In this document: positions 1-5,297 of the stretch, one piece after another | Numbering within the stretch: position 1 is the stretch's first letter | How the letters are laid out: each line of letters starts with the position of its first letter | From: Anaerolineaceae bacterium | GTDB lineage: Bacteria; Chloroflexota; Anaerolineae; Anaerolineales; Anaerolineaceae | Assembly (NCBI GenBank): GCA_003158355.1 | Contig: PMIV01000278.1 | Span: 1 to 5,297 of the forward strand | DNA length: 5,297 nucleotides | Direction: 5' to 3' | Translations under genes and position numbers: made by a program | Notes under the pieces: model-generated | What the model saw: the letters and a program-made list of their open reading frames with translations, nothing else | Databases searched by the model: none | Told to the model about the DNA's origin: nothing

Positions 1-2
1 TA

Positions 3-521
3 CGAGATCGTGAAATTCAGGAACAGGTATTTACCACCCTTGAAAATATGGACCCTCAGGTCGAGATGATTCAGGCATTACGAGCTGCAGGGCGTTACAA
101 CCGGCAGGGGGTTCTGGCGGATGAAAACTCTTTGGTGGGTACCGCGGAGATGACCCAATGGATCAAGGATGCATTGACTCATTATTGGGGCGGACCAAAG
201 TTAACAGAAAATCCGATGATCAGCTTAAAAGTAGTGAAACAAAAATTGGATGATCATGAAAATAACCCGGCAAATGCTCTACGAAGTGTGTTAAAGAATG
301 CTATTGAAAAATTAAAACCAGAAGGTGAAAGAAAATACACAAGTGAGTGGATATTGTATAATATTCTTGATCTAAAGTTTTTAGAGGGAAAAAAGGTTAG
401 AGAGATAGCTATGCGTTTGGCAGTTTCTGAAGCAGATTTGTATCGAAAACAGCGGGTTGCTATAGATGCTGTGGCTACAGAAATTGTAAAAATGGAATCA
501 ATGATAAAAGAAGAAGAGTAA
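3..521 (+). CDS. Partial CDS: unrecognised protein with C-terminal sigma-region-4-like helix-turn-helix (5' end outside window)
   Basis: The frame is open from base 3 with no stop before TAA at 519-521, giving 172 residues of the C-terminal part. An ATG at 48 could start a 157-residue protein, but the 15 residues before it (RDREIQEQVFTTLEN) are a charged helix that reads as coding, and I see no Shine-Dalgarno before base 48, so the true start is probably upstream. Counted from that Met, the segment contains a HYWGGPKL motif (about 45-52), then a mostly helical stretch, then WILYNILDLKFLEGKK (101-116) and a helix-turn-helix (about 116-142, VREIAMRLAVSEADLYRKQR) shaped like sigma-70 region 4 or related DNA-binding domains. 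I infer a transcription regulator or sigma-like protein. I recall similar tails in Chloroflexota proteins but cannot name the family, and the missing N-terminus may carry another domain. It lies 44 bases before the S1 gene and may be co-transcribed with it. Its GC falls sharply after about base 200. Confidence 0.75.
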   Translation, partial: RDREIQEQVFTTLENMDPQVEMIQALRAAGRYNRQGVLADENSLVGTAEMTQWIKDALTHYWGGPKLTENPMISLKVVKQKLDDHENNPANALRSVLKNAIEKLKPEGERKYTSEWILYNILDLKFLEGKKVREIAMRLAVSEADLYRKQRVAIDAVATEIVKMESMIKEEE

Positions 522-554
522 AAGAGTAACCTATTGGGTTTTTATTTGTATAAA

Positions 555-562
555 GGGGAGGA
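555..562 (+). promoter_or_regulatory. Strong Shine-Dalgarno of the S1-domain gene
   Basis: GGGGAGGA sits three bases before the ATG at 566 (the core GGAG is five bases before it). It favours 566 over the in-frame ATG at 575, and it is the strongest ribosome-binding site in the window, which fits a well-translated product. Confidence 0.8.
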
Positions 563-565
563 ATA

Positions 566-1513
566 ATGGCAGAGATGGATGATTTTGAAGAGAAAGAAAA
601 CGTTTTGCCGGAATTGGATGAGGGGTGGTGGAATTCGGTGCTTTCTGACGAAAGCGCTGTTTCCTCCGAGCCCAAGCAGATCAACTGCAAACCCTGTGCA
701 CAAACTGCTCCCGCAAATGTTAACTGGAATTGTATCCAAGAGCTGTTTGAACGCGATGAAATTGTTTTGCTTCAAGTACAGGGCTTCAATCGGGGCGGTC
801 TGCTGGTTCAAGGAGATGGTGTCCAGGGATTTGTACCAATTTCTCACATTGTGGACGCACCAACTAATCTGGCAGATGAAGAGCGTTATCACTTTCTGGA
901 GCAATACGTTGGCAAATCGCTATACCTCAAGGTAATAGAATGTGAGCCTGCCAGTGAACGGGTGGTATTATCCGAACGAGCTGCACAGGCCGGGCAAGGA
1001 AAACGCAAAGAACTCTTCGACTCTTTAAAACCCGGAGTGATCGTTTGCGGGGTGATCACAAATGTCACTGACTTTGGCGCATTTGTAGACTTGGGCGGTG
1101 TTGAAGGGTTGATCCATGTATCAGAAATGTCGTGGGGACGGGTGGATAAGCCTACCGAGTTGTTTAAGATCGGGCAAAGTGTAAAAGTGATCATTTTACA
1201 GGTCCAGGAAGAAAACTCCAGGATCGCGTTGAGCATAAAACGACTGACTCCAAATCCGTGGGAAGAACTGCAAAAAAACTATAAACCAGGTGATGTGGTT
1301 TCTGCCGAGGTGACAACGATTATGAAATTCGGTGTTTTTGCCCGCCTCAATGAAGGCATTGAGGGTCTCATCCACGTTTCTTCGATCCCGGCAGAGATGG
1401 ATACGGCAAATTTACAAACTCAATTTGAACCGGGTCAGCAAGTGCAAGTAAAAATATTACACATCGATGCAGAAAGACGCAGATTGGGGCTGGGATTGGT
1501 CTCTCCGGAATGA
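566..1513 (+). CDS. S1 RNA-binding domain protein (short ribosomal protein bS1-like, three S1 repeats)
   Basis: The 315-residue protein has three S1 (OB-fold) repeats at about 59-137, 154-225 and 238-312. Repeat 1 has the GGLLVQGDGVQGFVPISHI pattern seen in the second domain of Escherichia coli S1. Repeat 2 is the most canonical (TDFGAFVDLGGVEGLIHVSEMSW, with aromatic residues F170 and F173 and H184) and resembles E. coli domain 3, down to the ensuing PNPW. Repeat 3 keeps F255, F258 and H270. S1 proteins bind single-stranded mRNA and help load it on the 30S subunit; other S1 proteins act in RNA turnover, and no catalytic domain is visible here. The first 55 residues are an acidic, probably disordered tail with WW at 21-22 and a C-x2-C (41-44). 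E. coli bS1 has six repeats and about 557 residues, so this is a short form; whether it is the organism's main S1 or a paralogue cannot be told. The stop overlaps the ftsK start, indicating translational coupling. Confidence 0.92.
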   Translation: MAEMDDFEEKENVLPELDEGWWNSVLSDESAVSSEPKQINCKPCAQTAPANVNWNCIQELFERDEIVLLQVQGFNRGGLLVQGDGVQGFVPISHIVDAPTNLADEERYHFLEQYVGKSLYLKVIECEPASERVVLSERAAQAGQGKRKELFDSLKPGVIVCGVITNVTDFGAFVDLGGVEGLIHVSEMSWGRVDKPTELFKIGQSVKVIILQVQEENSRIALSIKRLTPNPWEELQKNYKPGDVVSAEVTTIMKFGVFARLNEGIEGLIHVSSIPAEMDTANLQTQFEPGQQVQVKILHIDAERRRLGLGLVSPE

Positions 1514-3654
1514 ACAACCGGTCTACTTCAAACAACCCGATGCAAGGGCTAAACAATGGACCGATCCGCCCTTCGTGGCAAGATCGTGTGGTTGCTTTTT
1601 TTCGGCAGATCCGCCGATTCGGCTGGGACCTGCTGGGAACATTTCTCTTACTGGTTACTGTGCTGTCTCTGCTCGGATTGTTGGGTATTTCCAAAGGGCT
1701 TCTGCTCAATCCCTGGGTTCTGTTGTTGCAGCACTACCTGGGTTGGGGAAGCTATCTTTTCCTGGTCACACTGGGGTATCTGGGAGTCGCCTGTTTCCTC
1801 TACCGTGCCGGTAAATCGAACGGCATCCATTTGGGACGATTGGTTTCTCTGGAATGTGCCTTCTTTGGGTCATTAGCCACGCTTTCAATTTTTGGCGGAT
1901 TATCACTGGACCGGGCTGAACAGGGATTGGATGGAGGCAGAATTGGATTGGGACTGGCAAATTTACTCTCTCCAGTCTTGCCATTGTTCCTGAATGGTTT
2001 CATTTTTACATGCCTGACGCTGTTTTTTTTATTGATCGGGTTAGGATTAATTCACCCAATTTACAATCGTTTGTTGGCATGGGCTGATTCAGCCACCAGC
2101 CACCCACTTAAACCGGCGGCGCTGCAAACAGAAGCCCCAAAATTTGTTCCTCAACAGGAAGCGCCAATTTCTTTAGTGCCAATATCAAAACCGGAACGGC
2201 AGGATACCCAATTGCCGCCGTTAAATCTTCTTTTAGCTGACCAGGGCTATGTGCCCGATGAAAAACAAATCCGCACTAATGCGAAAATAATCGAGAATAC
2301 ACTGGCTGAATTTGGAGTGCCGGCCCGGGTAATTGGTTTTCGAGTAGGGCCAACCGTCACGCAGTATGCGTTGGAGCCCGGTTTTGTGGAACGGCAGGGG
2401 CCGGACGGAGAACCAATACGACAAAAAATTCGCGTGGCACAAATTTCTGCGCTCACGCGCGATCTTACTCTGGCATTATCAGCGCCCCGCCTGAGAATTG
2501 AAACCCCGGTGCCAGGACGATCTTATGTTGGCATTGAAGTTCCGAATTCGAACAGTGAAATCGTCCGCATGCGATCCATTCTTGAGACCCCGGAATTCAA
2601 GAAAATTAATTCTCCTTTAGCCTTGGCTTTAGGGCGCAATGTAGCGGGCGAACCGGTAGTGGCGGATCTGGCGAAGATGCCACATTTATTGATCGCGGGA
2701 ACAACAAATTCCGGAAAATCAGTTTGTATTACTGCAATCACAGCCTGCCTGGTCATGAACAATACTCCCAACGATTTAAAGCTGGTGATGCTCGACCCGA
2801 AAATGGTCGAGTTGGTGCGTTACAACGGCATTCCTCATCTATTGGGCAAAGTGGAAACAGAAGTTGATCGAATGGCCGCTGTTTTACGTTGGGCACTGGT
2901 TGAGATGGATTCTCGCTATCGAACTCTGGAATTTGCTCATGCCAGAGACCTCGGTGATTACAACCAGAAAATGCTGCGAAAGAAACAACCTACTTTACCG
3001 CATATTGTCATTCTGATCGATGAACTAGCCGATCTGATGATGTCTTCTGCAGACCAAACGGAACAAAGTCTGATCCGCCTGGCACAAATGGCACGCGCCA
3101 CAGGAATTCATTTGGTCGTAGCCACCCAGCGGCCAAGCACTGAAGTCGTGACCGGCTTGATCAAAGCCAATTTTCCGGCACGGATTTCCTTCCTTGTGGC
3201 CAGTTCGGTGGATTCACGGGTGATCCTGGATGCGAGCGGTGCCGAGTCCTTGTTGGGCAAAGGGGATATGCTGCTGGTGGATCCGCAAAAAAGCGCCATG
3301 CAGCGAGCGCAGGGGGTGATGGTGACCGATCAAGAAATTGAAAGGATCATTAGTTACTGGCAAAAAAGCAGTACAACCCCTATGCAAGAAGCTCCTTGGG
3401 AAAATATGATCACCGATGCGAGTTCAGATGAAGTTTCAGACGCATTGATCGAACAAGCGATCGCGGTTGTAAAAACGGCCGGCAAAGCCAGTACTTCATT
3501 GCTGCAGCGGCGTCTGCGGGTGGGGTTCCCGAGGGCAGCCCGCTTGATCGATGAGCTGGAGGAACGCGGAGTTGTGGGCCCGCCTGTTGGCAGCGGCAAA
3601 GATCGGGAATTATTAATTGAAAATGATGACTTGGATAACGATGAAGAGATTTGA
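1510..3654 (+). CDS. ftsK: DNA translocase FtsK/SpoIIIE family
   Basis: A membrane-anchored hexameric ATPase that pumps double-stranded DNA through the closing septum and, in many bacteria, activates XerCD dimer resolution at dif. The 714-residue protein has four predicted membrane segments (about 38-60, 78-98, 113-131, 153-181), a short linker to about 235, and then the alpha-beta motor. The motor shows the RVGPTVTQYALEPG segment (278-291), Walker A GTTNSGKS (397-404, K403), LDPKMVELVRYNGIPHLL (428-445), Walker B ILIDELADLM (501-510, D504 and E505) and TGIHLVVATQRPS (531-543). The C-terminal winged-helix gamma domain (about 643-702; STSLLQRRLRVGFPRAARLI) is the part that reads oriented KOPS-like DNA motifs in known FtsK proteins. 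All core motifs are intact. The linker is only about 50 residues, much nearer SpoIIIE than E. coli FtsK. The start is the ATG of the ATGA overlap with the S1 gene; an in-frame ATG at 1540 is an alternative without better support. No terminator follows the gene. Confidence 0.97.
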   Translation: MNNRSTSNNPMQGLNNGPIRPSWQDRVVAFFRQIRRFGWDLLGTFLLLVTVLSLLGLLGISKGLLLNPWVLLLQHYLGWGSYLFLVTLGYLGVACFLYRAGKSNGIHLGRLVSLECAFFGSLATLSIFGGLSLDRAEQGLDGGRIGLGLANLLSPVLPLFLNGFIFTCLTLFFLLIGLGLIHPIYNRLLAWADSATSHPLKPAALQTEAPKFVPQQEAPISLVPISKPERQDTQLPPLNLLLADQGYVPDEKQIRTNAKIIENTLAEFGVPARVIGFRVGPTVTQYALEPGFVERQGPDGEPIRQKIRVAQISALTRDLTLALSAPRLRIETPVPGRSYVGIEVPNSNSEIVRMRSILETPEFKKINSPLALALGRNVAGEPVVADLAKMPHLLIAGTTNSGKSVCITAITACLVMNNTPNDLKLVMLDPKMVELVRYNGIPHLLGKVETEVDRMAAVLRWALVEMDSRYRTLEFAHARDLGDYNQKMLRKKQPTLPHIVILIDELADLMMSSADQTEQSLIRLAQMARATGIHLVVATQRPSTEVVTGLIKANFPARISFLVASSVDSRVILDASGAESLLGKGDMLLVDPQKSAMQRAQGVMVTDQEIERIISYWQKSSTTPMQEAPWENMITDASSDEVSDALIEQAIAVVKTAGKASTSLLQRRLRVGFPRAARLIDELEERGVVGPPVGSGKDRELLIENDDLDNDEEI

Positions 3655-3663
3655 GTGCACAAC

Positions 3664-3692
3664 TTGACAAGAGAAAAAGAGCAAGATAGTAT
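3664..3692 (+). promoter_or_regulatory. Predicted sigma-70-type promoter for the lipid/lipoprotein unit
   Basis: A perfect -35 TTGACA (3664-3669) is followed, after an optimal 17-base spacer, by TAGTAT (3687-3692; four of six matches to TATAAT). It lies just after the ftsK stop, and the predicted start point near 3699 gives a leader of about 30 bases to the ATG at 3730. It would let the phosphatidyltransferase and lgt be transcribed independently of ftsK, although readthrough from ftsK is also possible because no terminator lies between. This is prediction from sequence only. Confidence 0.6.
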
Positions 3693-3729
3693 TTCAAAGT
3701 TAAATAAAAACTGATTGCAGGCAGATAAA

Positions 3730-4347
3730 ATGAGTAATCTTGAAGAGACAAAAGAAAAAACGGCGTGGTCATTGGAAATGTTCCTACGGCGTATATTTAA
3801 AGGTATTCTGGATGCGATCGCCGGCTTTTTATTAAAAATTGGTCTTACTCCAAACTCGATCACAATTCTGGGTGTGGTGCTGAGCGCGGGAGTTGCTGTA
3901 TTGATCAGTATGGGCTACATCACCTGGGCAGGTATTCTCATTGTGATCGCGGCGCCAATGGACGCTCTGGATGGCTCAATGGCTCGTTTAAAAGGCATCT
4001 CCAGTTCCTTTGGCGCGTTTCTCGATTCGGTGACCGACCGATATTCAGAGATGATCATTTTGGGAGGGCTGTTGTATTACTACCTCCAATTGGGAAATTC
4101 ATTGGCCTGTATCTTGGTTTTCATCTCTGCTGTCGGTTCGATCATGGTCTCTTATACCAAAGCGCGGGCTGAATCCTTAGGCTTCTCGGCCAAAGTGGGC
4201 ATTCTGACCCGGGTGGAGCGTGTTTTGGTTTTGGCTCCCTGCCTGATATTCAATATTCCCATAGTGGCACTTTGGATTTTAGCGGTATTGGGAAATTTCA
4301 CCGCCATTCAAAGAATTCTTTTTGTAAGAAAGCAATCCATCTCTTAA
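3730..4347 (+). CDS. CDP-alcohol phosphatidyltransferase family protein (PgsA / phosphatidylinositol-phosphate synthase-like)
   Basis: An integral membrane enzyme that joins a CDP-activated lipid to an alcohol headgroup, releasing CMP. The complete family signature D-x2-DG-x2-AR-x8-G-x3-D-x3-D is present at bases 3961-4038 (D78, D81, G82, A85, R86, G95, D99, D103 counted from the ATG at 3730); the aspartates hold the divalent metals. GLTPNSITILG before the first core membrane helix is also typical, and about six hydrophobic segments are visible. The later segment YTKARAESLGF...GILTRVERVLVL (residues about 142-169) resembles what I remember of phosphatidylinositol-phosphate synthases, so the headgroup could be inositol phosphate rather than glycerol phosphate; the subfamily is unsettled. 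The protein has 205 residues, normal for the family. Start choice is uncertain: TTG at 3715, ATG at 3730 and ATG at 3778 share the frame and none has a strong Shine-Dalgarno; homology begins near the last. lgt starts 32 bases downstream, probably in the same operon. Confidence 0.93.
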   Translation: MSNLEETKEKTAWSLEMFLRRIFKGILDAIAGFLLKIGLTPNSITILGVVLSAGVAVLISMGYITWAGILIVIAAPMDALDGSMARLKGISSSFGAFLDSVTDRYSEMIILGGLLYYYLQLGNSLACILVFISAVGSIMVSYTKARAESLGFSAKVGILTRVERVLVLAPCLIFNIPIVALWILAVLGNFTAIQRILFVRKQSIS

Positions 4348-4363
4348 TGATTTTGGCATCTTG

Positions 4364-4371
4364 AAAGGAAG
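4364..4371 (+). promoter_or_regulatory. Shine-Dalgarno of lgt
   Basis: AAAGGAAG ends eight bases before the ATG at 4380 and supports that start over the next in-frame Met (residue 20), which would cut off the first membrane segment and the conserved HYYG. Confidence 0.7.
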
Positions 4372-4379
4372 ATACTTCT

Positions 4380-5183
4380 ATGTCTGACGGCTTTTTGATA
4401 TTGGGTTTAAAAGTACATTATTACGGTGTGATCATCATGGTTGGTGCTGTCCTGGCTGCTTTTTTAGCAGCTCGTGAAGCGAAGCGCCGTAATATTGACA
4501 GTGAAATTATTTGGGATATGCTGCCCTGGCTGCTCGTTGCTGGAATAATCGGTGCCAGACTCTGGCATGTTTTTACACCTCCGGCTTCTATGTTAATTAA
4601 TGGGACCAATCCTTATCTCATTCATCCGTTAGACGCCCTCAAAATATGGAACGGCGGTTTGGGTATTCCCGGAGCGGTGATGGGAGGTGTTCTGGCGCTA
4701 TATATTTACTGCCGTGCAAAGAAAATAAGCTTTTTGACCTGGGTGGATATCATCGCTCCAGGGTTGGCGCTGGCACAGGCTATCGGACGTTGGGGTAATT
4801 TTGTCAATCAAGAAGTATACGGGTTGCCAAGCAGTTTACCCTGGGCGATCTATATCGACCCGGCGCACCGCTTAGCCGGTTTTCAAAATGTAGCCTATTA
4901 CCAACCAACTTTCTTATACGAATCACTGTGGAATTTATTGAATATGGCCTTGCTGCTGGTGCTGGGTCGAAAACTAGCGGATAAATTAAAAGCGGGAGAT
5001 CTCTTCCTGATCTACTTGATCACCTATTCATTCGGCCGATTCTTACTTGAGTTTATCCGCATCGATTATTCACCCATTGCTGGATTAAATATTAATCAGA
5101 CGTTGATGGTGGTTGTTTTCGTTCTTTCTGTTTCAGGTCTCTTGGCCAGACATTTAATTAAACGAACTCCAAAGACTGAATAA
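4380..5183 (+). CDS. lgt: Prolipoprotein diacylglyceryl transferase (phosphatidylglycerol--prolipoprotein diacylglyceryl transferase)
   Basis: The first enzyme of bacterial lipoprotein maturation: in the cytoplasmic membrane it moves diacylglycerol from phosphatidylglycerol to the lipobox cysteine of prolipoproteins, before signal peptidase II acts. The 267 residues are a normal family length with about seven hydrophobic segments. Visible family features are VHYYGVIIMVG (12-22), IIGARLWHV (56-64), IWNGGLGIPGAVMGG (89-103), the Lgt signature GRWGNFVNQEVYG (136-148; R137 and N140 match E. coli R143 and N146), QPTFLYES (175-182), and YSFGRFLLEFIR (216-227; Y216 and R220 match E. coli Y235 and R239). 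The residue aligned with E. coli H103 is proline (P97), the one clear departure. The start is set by a Shine-Dalgarno at 4364-4371. The gene follows the CDP-alcohol phosphatidyltransferase by 32 bases and is followed by a strong terminator, so it is the last gene of that unit. Confidence 0.97.
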   Translation: MSDGFLILGLKVHYYGVIIMVGAVLAAFLAAREAKRRNIDSEIIWDMLPWLLVAGIIGARLWHVFTPPASMLINGTNPYLIHPLDALKIWNGGLGIPGAVMGGVLALYIYCRAKKISFLTWVDIIAPGLALAQAIGRWGNFVNQEVYGLPSSLPWAIYIDPAHRLAGFQNVAYYQPTFLYESLWNLLNMALLLVLGRKLADKLKAGDLFLIYLITYSFGRFLLEFIRIDYSPIAGLNINQTLMVVVFVLSVSGLLARHLIKRTPKTE

Positions 5184-5190
5184 AAATTCA

Positions 5191-5221
5191 TTCAAACACT
5201 GGATGGTCACCTGAGTATAAT
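5191..5221 (+). promoter_or_regulatory. Possible promoter for the downstream gene, with -10 in the terminator loop
   Basis: A perfect TATAAT lies at 5216-5221 inside the loop of the terminator hairpin. The best -35 is TTCAAA (5191-5196; four of six matches) at a long 19-base spacing, so support rests mainly on the -10. A start near 5228 would lie within the right arm of the stem, so the new transcript could not fold the terminator. The next ATG is at 5254. Confidence 0.35.
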
Positions 5222-5241
5222 GATGGTGACCATCTTTTATT
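5202..5241 (+). terminator. Rho-independent terminator after lgt
   Basis: GATGGTCACC (5202-5211) and GGTGACCATC (5225-5234) form a perfect 10-bp stem with a 13-base loop, followed directly by TTTTATT. The hairpin begins 18 bases after the lgt stop. Read on the other strand it lacks an adjacent T tract, so it acts on the + strand. Confidence 0.85.
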
Positions 5242-5253
5242 AATGAGGAAAAC

Positions 5254-5297
5254 ATGAACAGATTAACAGTTTTAGGATCAGCGTTCGCAGTAGCCAA
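5254..5297 (+). CDS. Partial CDS: N-terminus of an unidentified protein, possibly MBL-fold hydrolase (3' end outside window)
   Basis: An ATG at 5254 is preceded by GAGGAA (5245-5250), a good Shine-Dalgarno with somewhat short spacing, and the frame stays open for 14 codons to the window edge. The visible residues MNRLTVLGSAFAVA resemble the first beta strand and turn (LTVLGS-x-x-A-V) that open many metallo-beta-lactamase-fold hydrolases such as RNase Z-like proteins. The metal-binding HxHxDH motif would lie outside the window, so this assignment is tentative. It follows the lgt terminator and is therefore probably transcribed separately. Confidence 0.55.
   Translation, partial: MNRLTVLGSAFAVA

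Noticed and set aside
357..362. TATAAT inside the first gene as an internal promoter
   Set aside because: The hexamer is perfect but at 17-base spacing the -35 would be AATACA, and such hexamers are expected by chance in the AT-rich stretch.
528..545. AACC-TATTG-GGTT followed by a T run, like a small terminator after the first gene
   Set aside because: The stem is only four base pairs, too weak for a Rho-independent terminator, and the next gene's Shine-Dalgarno follows at once.
549..554. TATAAA as a possible -10 for the S1 gene
   Set aside because: It lies only 11 bases before the start codon, so transcription would begin at or after the Shine-Dalgarno; no -35 fits.
542..1236. Minus-strand frames opposite the S1 gene
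   Set aside because: They are shadows of a well-conserved coding frame and show no family motif.
2023..2030. Run of eight T in ftsK as a programmed slippage or frameshift site
   Set aside because: It encodes Phe/Leu in the fourth membrane segment, the frame is intact on both sides, and a shifted product would lose the motor; no stimulatory structure is evident.
2698..2721. Unusual Walker A (GTTNSGKS, with Asn where FtsK often has Gly) as a sign of an inactive motor
   Set aside because: GxxxxGKS is complete, the varied position is not a fixed one, and Walker B and all other motor motifs are intact.
3354..3863. Long minus-strand reading frame (169 codons) across the ftsK-phosphatidyltransferase junction
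   Set aside because: It is antisense to two clearly conserved genes, its translation is low-complexity and Ser-rich without a recognisable motif, and I see no ribosome-binding site supporting it.
1..5297. CRISPR, tRNA, rRNA, insertion sequence, toxin-antitoxin or defence genes
   Set aside because: By eye I found no spaced direct repeats, cloverleaf, terminal inverted repeats with transposase, or related protein motifs; the window is almost fully occupied by housekeeping genes.

Overview
The window reads as ordinary chromosomal DNA of a bacterium, with every gene on the + strand. The protein sequences resemble Chloroflexota homologues of the Anaerolineae type. This is my inference from remembered family resemblance: a sigma-region-4-like protein with the HYWGGPKL motif, a short three-repeat S1 protein, and an Lgt with GIPG where proteobacterial enzymes have an HGG motif. 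There is no rRNA, tRNA or phylogenetic marker here to settle it. Base composition is moderate, with an AT-rich patch at about 220-420.

Layout. At 3-521 lies the 3' part of a gene whose start is off the left edge; its product ends in a helix-turn-helix like sigma-70 region 4. After a 44-base gap and a strong Shine-Dalgarno comes a 315-residue S1 RNA-binding protein (566-1513). Its stop overlaps the start of an FtsK/SpoIIIE-type DNA translocase (1510-3654) by ATGA. A 75-base gap holds a good sigma-70-type promoter (TTGACA-17-TAGTAT) and opens a second unit: a CDP-alcohol phosphatidyltransferase (about 3730-4347) and, 32 bases on, lgt, prolipoprotein diacylglyceryl transferase (4380-5183). A perfect 10-bp hairpin followed by a T tract (5202-5241) ends that unit. 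A new reading frame starts at 5254 and runs off the right edge, perhaps a metallo-beta-lactamase-fold protein.

How the genes work together. The left unit joins an RNA-binding S1 protein with the motor that clears chromosomes from the division septum; their tie is translational coupling rather than a known shared pathway. The right unit is membrane biogenesis: the CDP-alcohol enzyme makes a phospholipid headgroup, and Lgt moves diacylglycerol from phosphatidylglycerol onto lipoprotein cysteines. If the first enzyme is a phosphatidylglycerophosphate synthase, it would help supply the donor of the second; an inositol-phosphate specificity is equally possible.

I found no mobile element, CRISPR array, tRNA, rRNA, riboswitch or evident new system. 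The points worth a second look are modest: the unrecognised sigma-4-like protein, the short S1 protein with an acidic Trp-Trp tail, the CDP-alcohol enzyme's substrate, the missing histidine in Lgt, and a -10 element in the loop of the last terminator.
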